DNA of 64,000 nt from Microvirga arvi (GTDB lineage: Bacteria > Pseudomonadota > Alphaproteobacteria > Rhizobiales > Beijerinckiaceae): assembly GCF_016892765.1 (NCBI RefSeq), contig NZ_JAFEMD010000026.1, positions 1-64,000 on the forward strand. The letters run 5' to 3'. Made by a program: the position numbers and the translations under genes. Position 1 is the first letter of the stretch, and each line of letters starts with the position of its first letter. Positions 1 through 9,188 of the stretch are shown here, one piece after another. The notes under the pieces were generated by a model that was not told the DNA's origin, did not search any database, and worked only from the letters and a program-made list of their open reading frames with translations.

Positions 1-251
1 GGAAGTAGACCCAAAGTCTGCTCTCGCGAGGAACACCGGACGTTCCTGGAGGTCAGGGGATCGGCAGAGGATGACCCAACCCGGACACTTCAGTGTTCCA
101 GAACGCACGAGCGACAAGGTGCATCGCTCAAGCCGCGTGTGCCTGGCATCCGCCGATAACCGTCCAAATATCGCAATGAAGGCGCTCAGTGCAGTTCATT
201 GGCAGGAATGTCAGTTCTGCCACAACCGCTCCGCAGCATCTCATGGGATCG
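1..251. other. Intergenic region at window start, no gene seen
   Basis: This stretch lies downstream of the leftward Crp/Fnr regulator. Open frames here run antisense into that gene and have no recognisable protein signature. No RNA gene, repeat or convincing hairpin terminator was found. Confidence 0.5.
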
Positions 252-1061
252 TTAGGCCTTCATCCGGGACCCAGGGCGCCTACTGCCTGCCTCTTCCTTT
301 TGAGATGAACTCTCCTCAACAGTCGGATAGACCCCCGCCAGCACCTGATCGAAGTGGCGGCGCAGGGCGTTGTTGCAGCCGCACGACAAAGCATCCAGAG
401 CGTCCAGATCGCGGACCCGAACGCCACCCCTGCGGGTCTCCAGCAGGTGCCGGTGCTTCAGGGACTGAATGACCCGGCTCACGTAGCTTCGGCCAACCCC
501 CATCATGCTCGCCAACTGCTCCTGCGTCAGGGGAATGTCGTGATCCCCGGTTCGATCAATGGCAGCCAGCAGCCATTTCACAGTGCGCTGCTCAATTGTA
601 TGGACCGCGTTGCATGCCACCGACTGGAACACCTGCGCCAGCATGCAGTCCGCATAACGGGCAAACAGATGGCGCAGGCTCGCGGATCGGGTTTCGAACT
701 CCTCCAGGTCAGCCGTGGACAGGCGCAGGAATGGGCCCGGGAACTGGATCTCAGAGCGGGCAAAGGCAGGCAGGCGTCCTTGGCTCACGATCCCACCGAC
801 CGCCCCCTCGCGTCCAATCAGCGCCGTTTCGACGGTCAGGCCATCCTCAAGCTCCACCACGAACGAAACTAAACTTGGTCCGCAAGGGAAGTATACGAAC
901 CTGACCTCGTCCCCTGGTTGGTACAGCTTGCCCCCGGCTTCGCCCTCCCATTCCTGGAGTGACGGCGCCAAGATGGCGAGGTCTTCCGGCTTGAGAGCGC
1001 TCAGCAGGTTGTTGCCGGCAATCCGTACCCTGAGACGAGAGGTGATCATTGGAGGGTGCAT
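252..1061 (-). CDS. Crp/Fnr-family transcriptional regulator
   Basis: About 269 residues. Residues ~15-150 look like the cyclic-nucleotide-binding beta-roll (EGEAGGKLYQPGDEVRFVYF, then a hydrophobic strand pattern). Residues ~160-240 form a Crp-type winged helix: TVKWLLAA, then LTQEQLASMMGVGRSYVSRV as the helix-turn-helix, then a short wing (ETRRGGVRVRDLDAL). The tail has a CGC pair, but the N-terminal cysteine cluster of Fnr is absent, so an oxygen-sensing FeS cluster is unlikely. The start is taken at the ATG at 1061; an in-frame ATG at 1049 is also possible and neither has a strong ribosome-binding site. The frame stays open upstream, but that part does not resemble the family. It is divergent from the KaiC-like gene with about 245 bases between starts, so the two could share a control region. 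Confidence 0.85.
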   Translation of the reverse strand: MHPPMITSRLRVRIAGNNLLSALKPEDLAILAPSLQEWEGEAGGKLYQPGDEVRFVYFPCGPSLVSFVVELEDGLTVETALIGREGAVGGIVSQGRLPAFARSEIQFPGPFLRLSTADLEEFETRSASLRHLFARYADCMLAQVFQSVACNAVHTIEQRTVKWLLAAIDRTGDHDIPLTQEQLASMMGVGRSYVSRVIQSLKHRHLLETRRGGVRVRDLDALDALSCGCNNALRRHFDQVLAGVYPTVEESSSQKEEAGSRRPGSRMKA

Positions 1062-1306
1062 TAGGCGTCTTTTCTCCAGTGCGTCGGCAAGTCCAACGCG
1101 CCACGGCAACTTACGTTCAATTTTGAACATAACCTTGGCCATGTGTGCACATGTGGACAGACAGGTCGAAAGCTCCTGTCTAAAAGGACGCGCAAGCGCC
1201 CCCTGAATGACGACCATACCAGACTGTGAAACGGACCCGGACCTGATGCGCAGCATGGGGGGCGATCACTGACCCAACCGAAACCGCTTATCTGTTGAGA
1301 CTGTCC

Positions 1307-2824
1307 ATGACGCTTCCGTCGCTTTCCGATGCTGCACCCATCCCAACAGGGGTTCCAGGGCTCGATGACATTCTGGCCGGCGGCTACGCCGCCAATCGCG
1401 CTCATCTCATTGAGGGGCGGCCCGGCTCTGGCAAGACGACGCTGGGAATGCAGTTTCTGCTCGCCGGGGTCGAGGCGGGTGAGACCTGCCTCTACATTAC
1501 CCTCTCCGAGAGCAAACGAGAGCTTCTGTCCGTCGCCTCGCGCCATGGGTGGTCCCTTGAGGGCATCGAGATCTTCGAGCTTGTCCCGCCGGAACTGAGC
1601 CTCGATCCGAAGCAACACCAGAGCCTCGTCTACTCCTCCGATCTGGAACTCGGCGAGACGGTGCAGATGGCGCTGGCGGAGATCGAACGGGTGAAGCCAA
1701 AACGGGTCGTATTCGACTCGCTCTCGGAGATCCGGCTTCTGTCCCAGGGCTCGCTGCGCTACCGGCGGCAGGTCCTGGCGCTGAAGAGCTATTTCCTGCT
1801 CAACGATGCGACCGTTCTCATGCTCGACGATCTCACGTCCGACCAGGATGACCTCAACCTGCATTCCATCAGCCATGCGGTGATCCGCCTCGACCAGATC
1901 GTGCCGGCGTACGGGTCGGAACGGCGCCGGATCACGGTGACAAAGATGCGCGGCACTGCCTTCCGGGGTGGCTACCACGATCTCACCATCGAGCGCGGCG
2001 GCCTGCGGATCTTTCCCCGCCTTACGGCGGCTGATCACCACAGGGATTTTGCCTTCGATGCGATCCCCAGCGACATCGCTGAACTCGACACCATTCTTGG
2101 TGGTGGCCTGAGCCGTGGCACGAGCACCCTGGTCATAGGCCCATCAGGGGCGGGCAAGTCCACTTTGGCGTTGGGCTACCTCTGCGCTGCCCTGGAGCGG
2201 GGCGAGCCTGCCCTGATGATCAGCTTCGACGAGACCATCGGTATTCTTCTGCAAAGAGCCAAGGGGGTCGGCTTCGATCTGGCGCCTCACGTTGAGGCTG
2301 GGCGGCTTCGCATCGAGCAGATCGATCCGGCCAACGTCTCGCCCGGCGAGTTCACCGGTCGGGTGCGGGATGCCGTCGAGCGAGGAGGCGCGAAGGTTGT
2401 CGTGATCGACAGCCTGACCGGCTACCTGAACGCCATGCCGGAGCAGCCCTTCATCGTCCTCCAGATGCACGAGCTTCTCACCTACCTCAATCAGCAGGGG
2501 GTGGTGACGATCCTGATCCTGGCCCAGCACGGCATGGTTGGCCAGATGGTCTCGCCGATCGACCTGACCTATCTCAGCGACGCCGTCGTGCTTCTGCGCT
2601 TTTTCGAGGCGAACGGCCGCATCCGGCGGGCGCTGTCGGTGGTGAAACGGCGCACGGGCGCGCACGAGGACACGATCAGGGAGTTCCGGATCGACAGCCA
2701 GGGTTTGCGCGTTGGTCCGCCGCTGGAGCAGTTCCGGGGTGTGTTGACGGGCGTGCCAACGTTCGAGGGCCAGCGCGCCTCGCTTCTTGAGGAGCGTGAG
2801 ACTGACGATGGTGGAGGCCGATGA
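1307..2824 (+). CDS. KaiC-like two-domain RecA-fold ATPase
   Basis: About 505 residues, close to the length of cyanobacterial KaiC. Two tandem KaiC/RecA domains each have a Walker A: GRPGSGKT at residues 37-44 and GPSGAGKS at 278-285. Walker B-like strands are KRVVFDSLSE and KVVVIDSLTG. The C-terminal end keeps the KaiC order LLRFFE, then SVVKRRTGAHEDTIREF. From remembered KaiC sequence, the CII phosphosites T426/S431/T432 correspond here to S416/T421/Y422. The first-domain EE pair is SE and the second is DE. An ATG at 1307 is preferred to the in-frame TTG at 1295. The gene overlaps the following histidine kinase. No kaiA or kaiB is in the window, so this is more likely a KaiC-type signalling ATPase than a full clock. 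Confidence 0.88.
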   Translation: MTLPSLSDAAPIPTGVPGLDDILAGGYAANRAHLIEGRPGSGKTTLGMQFLLAGVEAGETCLYITLSESKRELLSVASRHGWSLEGIEIFELVPPELSLDPKQHQSLVYSSDLELGETVQMALAEIERVKPKRVVFDSLSEIRLLSQGSLRYRRQVLALKSYFLLNDATVLMLDDLTSDQDDLNLHSISHAVIRLDQIVPAYGSERRRITVTKMRGTAFRGGYHDLTIERGGLRIFPRLTAADHHRDFAFDAIPSDIAELDTILGGGLSRGTSTLVIGPSGAGKSTLALGYLCAALERGEPALMISFDETIGILLQRAKGVGFDLAPHVEAGRLRIEQIDPANVSPGEFTGRVRDAVERGGAKVVVIDSLTGYLNAMPEQPFIVLQMHELLTYLNQQGVVTILILAQHGMVGQMVSPIDLTYLSDAVVLLRFFEANGRIRRALSVVKRRTGAHEDTIREFRIDSQGLRVGPPLEQFRGVLTGVPTFEGQRASLLEERETDDGGGR

Positions 2825-3851
2825 CGTGTCCGTACTGATCCTTGCCCCGCACGGGCGAGATGGCGCGGTCGCATCGGCGATCCTCGGCGAGGTCGGGATC
2901 ATCGCCACGACCTGCCCGAACCTCGAGGCGCTTGTTGCAGGCTTGGACGCGTCGGCCTGCGCGGTCATCACCGAGGAGGCCCTTCTCAGTGCCGACCGCC
3001 GCGAGCTGGCGGAGTGGCTCGAGCGGCAACCGCCCTGGTCGGACTTGCCGTTCATCCTGCTCACCCATCGCGGCGGTGAGCCAGTCGGGCACCTGACGGA
3101 CTTGCTCGGGAACGTTACCGTGCTGGAACGACCGTTCCATCCGGCCGTGTTGGTGAATGCTGTGAGGTCCGCCTTTCGGGCGCGGCAGCGGCAGAGGGAG
3201 GTCGAGGCGCACCTCAAGGAGCGGCAACAGACGCATGAGCGCCAAGCGCTGCTGATCCGCGAATTGCATCACCGGGTCAAGAACACCCTTGCGACGGTCC
3301 AGGGGCTCCTCGGGGCAACAGCCCGCTCTACGCACTCTGTGGACGAATTCTACCACTCGTTCGCGGATCGGATAGTCTCGCTGTCCAACACCCATAACCT
3401 CCTGACTGAGGATTACTGGCAGACTGCGCCCTTGATCGAGATGTTCAGGAACGAACTTGCTCATTACGACGATGGCGGGGCGCGGCGGATCACCCTTGAT
3501 GGACCGCCCGTCGAGTTATCCGCCGACTTGGCCGTGCCCATCGGGATGGCCGTTCACGAGCTGACCACGAACGCGGCCAAGCATGGGGCGCTCTCGGCTC
3601 CAGGCGGACAGATCTCTGTCGCCTGGAAGGTCCGGGATCTGGAAGCAGGGCGTCGTCTTGCCATCGACTGGGTGGAACGCGGCGGACCTCCGGTCGAACA
3701 GCCACGGCGGAAGGGCTTTGGGTCGACGTTGCTGCATCGGGTGCTGACCCATCAATGCCATGCAACGATCAGCATCGCCTATAACCGTGAGGGGTTGTCG
3801 TGCCACATGGATATTCCGCTGATCGAGGAGCGGCTCGTGCCGGAGTATTGA
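2808..3851 (+). CDS. HWE-type sensor histidine kinase with N-terminal receiver-like domain
   Basis: About 347 residues. Residues ~1-120 resemble a response-regulator fold (VSVLILAPHGRDGAVASAIL, ending in LERPFHPAVLVNAV) without a clear phosphoacceptor Asp motif. A short linker rich in Arg, Gln and Glu follows. The phosphoacceptor box ELHHRVKNTLATVQ places the His near residue 154. The ATPase domain carries HELTTNAAKHGALS and the DWVERGGP motif (WxE), which define the HWE kinase family of alphaproteobacteria. There is no transmembrane segment, so it is cytoplasmic. The ATG at 2808 is inside the KaiC-like gene (17-base overlap); a TTG at 2787 is an alternative. The overlap suggests co-production with the KaiC-like ATPase, a pairing that could link ATPase state to phosphorelay output (inference). 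Confidence 0.85.
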   Translation: MVEADDVSVLILAPHGRDGAVASAILGEVGIIATTCPNLEALVAGLDASACAVITEEALLSADRRELAEWLERQPPWSDLPFILLTHRGGEPVGHLTDLLGNVTVLERPFHPAVLVNAVRSAFRARQRQREVEAHLKERQQTHERQALLIRELHHRVKNTLATVQGLLGATARSTHSVDEFYHSFADRIVSLSNTHNLLTEDYWQTAPLIEMFRNELAHYDDGGARRITLDGPPVELSADLAVPIGMAVHELTTNAAKHGALSAPGGQISVAWKVRDLEAGRRLAIDWVERGGPPVEQPRRKGFGSTLLHRVLTHQCHATISIAYNREGLSCHMDIPLIEERLVPEY

Positions 3852-4101
3852 CGACTGTGACGCACCTAATGACTGACTGCATCGCTTTCGTCGCGGCGTG
3901 CCGGTGCATTCCAGCAAACCGGCGCTGGCTTGGCTTCAGAATGGAATAGACTTTTCGCGCTGTGGCCATTAGCGCCAGCACCTTCCCTTCGAAGCGTGAT
4001 GAATTCTTCGAAAGCTGTTCCGACCCTTTTTTGCCGCGCCGCGCCTCTCTTGATTGTCAATTCTTGCCAACTAGATGCCCTCACTCACCGGACATCCGTT
4101 C

Positions 4102-4293
4102 ATGGCCACAGACCAGACCCGCAACGTCTCCCTCACGGCGGAGCTGAACGCGTTCATCCGCGCTCAGGTCGCCTCCGGCCAGTACCAGAATGCCAGTGAG
4201 GTGGTCCGGGCCAGTCTGCGCCTGCTCCAGCGGCAGGAGCAGCGCAACCGGCGCAAGGGCGCCGCTCTGCCCTTGGATCCGGCGGGTGGATGA
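4102..4293 (+). CDS. Orphan ParD-like ribbon-helix-helix antitoxin
   Basis: 63 residues. The pattern NVSLTAELNAFIRAQVASGQ, followed by a Tyr and then ASEVVRASLRLL, is the ribbon-helix-helix and dimerisation core of ParD antitoxins. ParD normally binds its own promoter and blocks the ParE toxin encoded just downstream. Here no ParE-like gene follows. The stop codon overlaps the start of a 979-residue hybrid histidine kinase (ATGATGA at 4290-4296), so the two are translationally coupled. The tail is basic then Pro/Gly-rich. The ATG at 4102 begins the family's typical N-terminus; an upstream in-frame ATG at 4075 would add residues that do not match. It may have lost its toxin, or serve as a small DNA-binding regulator of the kinase gene. 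Confidence 0.8.
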   Translation: MATDQTRNVSLTAELNAFIRAQVASGQYQNASEVVRASLRLLQRQEQRNRRKGAALPLDPAGG

Positions 4294-7229
4294 TGAACCC
4301 CAAGCCTGATACCCTATCCCCTCCCGGCTTTCTGGCCGGTGGCGGCACGATGGGAGCGCTGATCCGGGCCCATGACTGGTCGGCCTCGCCACTTGGGCCT
4401 CCCACACGCTGGCCGCAGGCGCTGAAGACGGCAGTCAGTCTGATGCTCCAAGCGCGCCAGCCGGCCTACATCGCCTGGGGCCTCGAGCAGATCTCGCTCT
4501 ACAACGACGGCTACATTCCGATCCTCGGCACCAAGCATCCGGCCGGGCTGGGTCAGCCTGCGGCGGCGTTGTGGGCGGAGATCTGGGAGACCTTGGGTCC
4601 GCTCAACGCGGCCGTGCTCGCCGGTGAGGCACAATGGTTCGAGGACATGCCGTTCGCGCTCGCCGGCCGCGACCGGGACCTGAGCTGGTTCAGCTACTCC
4701 TACACGCCGCTGCGGGGCGACGACGACCGGATCACGGGCATCTTCTGCGTCGCTCAGGAAACAACCGAAAAGGTTCTGGCTCACCGCCGCACCCTGGCCG
4801 AACGCGAGCGCCTGACCCGGATGTTCGAGCAGGCGCCCGGCTTCGTGGCGATGCTCGAGGGACCCGAGCACCGGTTCGGGCTCGCCAACCCCGCCTACAT
4901 GCGGCTGGTCGGGCATCGCGCCATCATCGGCAAGACGGTCGCAGAGGCCCTGCCGGATGCCGTCGAGCAGGGCTACCTTGGTCTGCTGGACGAGGTCTAC
5001 CGCAGCGGTAAGGCTCTCAACCTGATCGGTGCGAAGTACGCCGCCCAAACCGCACCTGGCGGCTCCATCGACGAGCGGTATGTCGACTTCGTCTACCAGC
5101 CGCTGACCGACGCGACCGGTGCCGTGACAGGCATCTTCATCGAGGGGTATGACGTCACGGATCGGATCCGGGCTGAAACCCACCGCCGGGCCCTTCTCGA
5201 ACTCGGTGACCGCATCCGCGACATCGGCGATCCGGACGAACTGTCGTTTGCTGCGGCTGAGATCCTCGGACGCACCCTGGAGGTGAGCCGGGCCGGTTAT
5301 GGCACGGTCGACAAAGCCTCGGAGACCATCACCATCGCCCGTGACTGGAATGCTCCCGGGATCAAGAGCATCGCGGGCGTGCTGCATTTCCGTGACTATG
5401 GCTCGTACATCGAGGATCTCAAGCGCGGCGAGACCGCCGTGATCGCCGATGCGGACCAGGATCCGCGCACCGCCGCCACGGCCGGCATGCTCAAGGCCAT
5501 CAGCGCGCAAGCCTTCATCAACATGCCGTTGACGGAACGGGGCAACTTCGTTGCCCTGCTGTTCCTCAACCATGCCACGGCGCGGGACTGGCGAGAGGAT
5601 GAACTCGCTCTCGTGCGTGAGGTGGCCGAGCGCACCCGGACGGCGGTGGCGCGGCTGGAAGCCGAGCGGGACTTGCAGGCGCTGGCGGCCTCGCTGGAGC
5701 AGCAAGTCGCGGAGCGCACTGAAGAGTATGATCGGGTGTGGCGCAACTCGCGCGACCTCCTGGTGATCGTGGGCGCCGACGGCATCTTCCGGGCCGTCAA
5801 TCCGGCCTGGACGACCATTCTCGGGCACGAGCCGGAGGAGGTGGTCGGTCATAGCTTCCTGGAGTTCATCTGGCCGGAAGACGCCACCCTGACGCAGGAC
5901 GGGCTCGACGAAGCGGCGGCCGCGCATGACCTGACCAACTTCGAGAACCGCTACCGCCACAAGGACGGCACCCCGCGCTGGATCTCCTGGCACACCTCGG
6001 TCGAAGGCGACCTCGTCTATGCCTATGGCCGGCATATCACGGCTGAAAGAGAAGCTGCCGCAGCCCTGGGTCAGGCCCAGGATGCCCTGCGTCAGTCGCA
6101 GAAGCTGGAGGCGGTGGGCCAGCTCACCGGCGGCGTCGCGCACGACTTCAACAACCTGCTCACCATTATCAAGTCGTCCACGGACCTGCTGCGCAAGCCG
6201 GGGCTGCCGGACGAGCGGCGGCGGCGCTACATCGATGCCATTTCTGACACCGTGAACCGTGCCGCCCGGCTAACGGGACAGCTTCTGGCCTTCGCCCGCC
6301 GGCAGGCCCTGAAGCCTGAGGTGTTCGACGCGGCCGAGCGCATCCGCGCCATCACCGATATGCTGCGCACGGTCGTGGGATCGCGCATTCGCATTGTCAT
6401 GGAGATGCCCAGCGAGCCTTGCCGGATCGAAGCCGACGTGAGCCAGTTCGAGACCGCGCTCGTCAATATGGTGGTCAACGCGCGCGACGCCATGGAGGGC
6501 GCGGGTCGGCTGATCGTGCGGGTCGAGGAGGTCTCCGGGATGCCGGCGATCCGTGGGCACCGGGGCGGGATAGGTCCGTTCGTGGCCGTCTCGCTGACGG
6601 ACACCGGCGTTGGTATTGCATCGGACCAGCTCATCCGGATCTTCGAGCCGTTCTACACCACCAAGGAGGTGGGCAAGGGAACCGGTCTGGGGCTGTCCCA
6701 GGTCTACGGCTTCGCCAAGCAGTCCGGCGGTGACGTTGCGGTGGAGAGCGAAGTCGGCCGCGGCACCACGTTTACCCTGTACCTGCCCCGCATTGATGAG
6801 ACAGTCGCCGCCGGGGAGGAACGCAAGAGGCCAACAGGCTCCGCTCCCGAGGAGGGGCGCGGCCGCCGGGTGCTTGTGGTGGAGGATAACGTCGAGGTGG
6901 GCCGCTTCTCAACCCAGGTCCTCCAGGATCTTGGGTACGAGACAACCTGGGCCGCCAACGCTGACGAGGCGCTCGCGCTGCTGCAAAAGGCGGATAGTTT
7001 CGATGTTGTCTTTTCCGACGTGGTCATGCCCGGGATGAGCGGGATCGAGCTCGGCGAGGAGATCCGGCGGCGCCAGCCCGGCCTGCCGGTTGTCCTGACC
7101 TCAGGCTACAGCCATGTGCTGGCGGAGAAGGGCCTGCATGGCTTCGAGCTGTTGCACAAGCCCTATGCGGCCGAGGAACTGTCGCGGATCCTGAGACGTC
7201 TGACGGGAGGCCGGCATTCCTCACAGTGA
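4290..7229 (+). CDS. PAS/GAF hybrid sensor histidine kinase with C-terminal receiver
   Basis: 979 residues, cytoplasmic (no membrane segment). Domains in order: a PAS-like domain at ~20-150 starting with the common SPLGPPTRWPQAL motif; a second PAS at ~170-290; a GAF at ~305-460; a short coiled coil; a third PAS at ~490-600; a HisKA domain with GGVAHDFNNLL, phosphoacceptor His618; an HATPase with N box NMVVNARDAM, DTGVGI and GKGTGLGLSQVYG; and a receiver with VLVVEDN and phosphoacceptor D910 in FSDVVMPGMSG, ending in HKPY. The start overlaps the ParD-like gene. The input ligand is unknown. The next gene is another hybrid kinase of the same HDFNNLL subclass, so the two may feed the same relay. 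Confidence 0.9.
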   Translation: MMNPKPDTLSPPGFLAGGGTMGALIRAHDWSASPLGPPTRWPQALKTAVSLMLQARQPAYIAWGLEQISLYNDGYIPILGTKHPAGLGQPAAALWAEIWETLGPLNAAVLAGEAQWFEDMPFALAGRDRDLSWFSYSYTPLRGDDDRITGIFCVAQETTEKVLAHRRTLAERERLTRMFEQAPGFVAMLEGPEHRFGLANPAYMRLVGHRAIIGKTVAEALPDAVEQGYLGLLDEVYRSGKALNLIGAKYAAQTAPGGSIDERYVDFVYQPLTDATGAVTGIFIEGYDVTDRIRAETHRRALLELGDRIRDIGDPDELSFAAAEILGRTLEVSRAGYGTVDKASETITIARDWNAPGIKSIAGVLHFRDYGSYIEDLKRGETAVIADADQDPRTAATAGMLKAISAQAFINMPLTERGNFVALLFLNHATARDWREDELALVREVAERTRTAVARLEAERDLQALAASLEQQVAERTEEYDRVWRNSRDLLVIVGADGIFRAVNPAWTTILGHEPEEVVGHSFLEFIWPEDATLTQDGLDEAAAAHDLTNFENRYRHKDGTPRWISWHTSVEGDLVYAYGRHITAEREAAAALGQAQDALRQSQKLEAVGQLTGGVAHDFNNLLTIIKSSTDLLRKPGLPDERRRRYIDAISDTVNRAARLTGQLLAFARRQALKPEVFDAAERIRAITDMLRTVVGSRIRIVMEMPSEPCRIEADVSQFETALVNMVVNARDAMEGAGRLIVRVEEVSGMPAIRGHRGGIGPFVAVSLTDTGVGIASDQLIRIFEPFYTTKEVGKGTGLGLSQVYGFAKQSGGDVAVESEVGRGTTFTLYLPRIDETVAAGEERKRPTGSAPEEGRGRRVLVVEDNVEVGRFSTQVLQDLGYETTWAANADEALALLQKADSFDVVFSDVVMPGMSGIELGEEIRRRQPGLPVVLTSGYSHVLAEKGLHGFELLHKPYAAEELSRILRRLTGGRHSSQ

Positions 7230-7332
7230 CGACCGTGTTCCAGTGCTCCACCAAGTCGGAGCTGCTTGCCCTTCCGATCCGTTTGCAATCATCAGACGAG
7301 CCCTGGATTGAACCGGGCTCGCAAGGTTTGTC

Positions 7333-9093
7333 ATGACTCACGATAAGTACAGCGAACAACAAGGTCGTCAGAGCTCCGGATTGGACATCCAGGGCGATGG
7401 TCAGAGCATTGGCACGCCCGCCGCGGGCGAGCACGAGAACGTGTCGTACAATCCGACTGGCGGTCCGGGCATCCACCACTGGCAAAAGGCCACGATCAGT
7501 AAACCGGGTCTTGGCGAGCGGGGGAACGTCTTCTTCGCTGCCATCGAGATGACCCGCATGCCGATCATCCTCACGGATCCGAACCAGCCGGACAACCCCA
7601 TCGTCTTTGCCAACCGCGCCTTCCAGGATCTCACCGGTTACACCGAGGAGGAGGTGCTCGGACGCAACTGCCGCTTCCTTCAGGGCGCCCACACGGACCG
7701 CGAGTCCGTTGCCGAGCTTCGGGAAGCCATCGCTGAGAACCACGCTGTCTCAGTCGAGCTCCTGAACTACAAGCGCGACGGAACCCCGTTCTGGAACGCC
7801 TGCTTCATCGCGCCCGTCTTCGACAAGGACGACAAGCTCCTCTACTTCTTTGCCTCCCAGCTCGACGTGACCCGGCGGCGCACCTCCGAGCAGGCCTTCC
7901 GCCAGGCGCAGAAGATGGAGAGCATCGGCCAGCTCACCGCGGGTCTGGCCCATGACTTCAACAATCTTCTGCAAGTGGTCTCGGGCAACCTGGAGCTGGC
8001 GCTGTCACGCACTCAGGACGAGTCCCTGCGCCGCCCGCTGGAGAATGCCAGTCGGGCGGCCGAGCGCGGATCGAAGCTGACGAAGCAGCTTCTGGCGTTT
8101 GCCCGCAAGACGCGCCTTGAGGCAAAGCCGACGAACCTCAACACCCTGATCACCGAGTTCGGCGATATGCTGGAGAACTCGGTCGGCCCGCAGATCGAGA
8201 TCGAGCTCAACCTGCGCTCCCGGGTTCCTCCGGCCCTCGTTGATCCAGTACATCTGGAGATGGCGGTGCTCAACGTGCTGATCAACGCCCGTGACGCCAT
8301 GCCGAAGGGTGGCACCGTCACCATCGGCACGTCCAAAGTTCACCTGAACGGTGATGCTCCGGCCCACCACCTGCCCCCCGGCGATTACGTTGCGCTCACC
8401 ATCAGCGATCAGGGCGAGGGCATGCCGCCGCATGTACTGGAGCGGGCAACCGAGCCCTTCTTCACCACCAAGAGCCAGGGCAAGGGCACCGGGCTCGGCT
8501 TGGCCATGGTGCATGGTTTCGTGCAGCAATCCCTCGGTCGTCTGGAGATCGAGAGTGAGCGCGGCAAGGGCACAACACTGCGCATGCTCTTCCCCGCAGC
8601 CGAGACACAGGCGCAAGTCCCGCGTCAGCCGGTCCAGAACCTGGCGCAGGCGGAACCAAGGGGGCAGGCGGAGACGATCCTCGTGGTCGAGGACAGCAAC
8701 GACGTTCTCGACCTCGCCTGCGAGCACCTGACGGCCCTCGGGTACACCGTCCTGACCGCCCGTGACGCCGATGAGGCGCTCGCCGTGTTCGACAGGGCCG
8801 AAGGCGGGATCGACCTGCTGTTCACCGATCTGGTCATGCCGGGCAGCATGAATGGATTGGCCTTGGCGGACGCCATCCGCGAGCGCTCGCCCGGCATCGG
8901 AGTTCTCCTGACCACGGGCTACAACAATGACCTGCTGACCGAGGGAAAGGCCTCGGCCGGAGCCGATGTGATCGGCAAGCCATATCGGCGGTCCGATCTG
9001 GCCGACCGGGTCCGGACTGCTCTCAACAACCGTGGGAAGGAACGGCGGGTGCCTCAAGCAGGCTCATCGCGGGGGCCACGGCACGAAGGCTGA
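7333..9093 (+). CDS. LOV-domain hybrid histidine kinase (blue-light sensor)
   Basis: 586 residues. After a polar N-terminal leader of ~60 residues, a PAS domain carries GRNCRFLQG with Cys113. This is the flavin-adduct signature of LOV photoreceptors, followed by NYKRDGTPFWN. These are the residues known to hold FMN and form the photoadduct. A HisKA domain follows with GLAHDFNNLLQVV (His207), then an HATPase (NVLINARDAM, DQGEGMP, GKGTGLGLAMVHGF) and a receiver with D499 in FTDLVMPGSMNG. There is no transmembrane region. Most bacterial LOV kinases with this layout autophosphorylate in response to blue light; a fused receiver suggests onward phosphotransfer. It follows the other hybrid kinase by 103 bases. 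Confidence 0.92.
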   Translation: MTHDKYSEQQGRQSSGLDIQGDGQSIGTPAAGEHENVSYNPTGGPGIHHWQKATISKPGLGERGNVFFAAIEMTRMPIILTDPNQPDNPIVFANRAFQDLTGYTEEEVLGRNCRFLQGAHTDRESVAELREAIAENHAVSVELLNYKRDGTPFWNACFIAPVFDKDDKLLYFFASQLDVTRRRTSEQAFRQAQKMESIGQLTAGLAHDFNNLLQVVSGNLELALSRTQDESLRRPLENASRAAERGSKLTKQLLAFARKTRLEAKPTNLNTLITEFGDMLENSVGPQIEIELNLRSRVPPALVDPVHLEMAVLNVLINARDAMPKGGTVTIGTSKVHLNGDAPAHHLPPGDYVALTISDQGEGMPPHVLERATEPFFTTKSQGKGTGLGLAMVHGFVQQSLGRLEIESERGKGTTLRMLFPAAETQAQVPRQPVQNLAQAEPRGQAETILVVEDSNDVLDLACEHLTALGYTVLTARDADEALAVFDRAEGGIDLLFTDLVMPGSMNGLALADAIRERSPGIGVLLTTGYNNDLLTEGKASAGADVIGKPYRRSDLADRVRTALNNRGKERRVPQAGSSRGPRHEG

Positions 9094-9188
9094 TCCGGAA
9101 CGACAGTCCGTCCTGGGTCGCCTGTGGCACACTGGCGCGACAGGTTGGCAGGAAGTAGACTCCTGCGCTGGACGCAGGAAGCCTCGGA

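Noticed and set aside
71..472. 133-residue rightward open frame at window start
   Set aside because: More than half overlaps the Crp/Fnr gene antisense, and the remainder is Arg/Pro/Ser-rich with no family likeness.
1307..2824. A complete Kai circadian clock
   Set aside because: Only a KaiC-like gene is present; kaiA and kaiB are not in the window.
4314..6143. 609-residue leftward open frame
   Set aside because: Antisense of the PAS/GAF hybrid kinase, whose domains are clear. No protein signature in the reverse frame.
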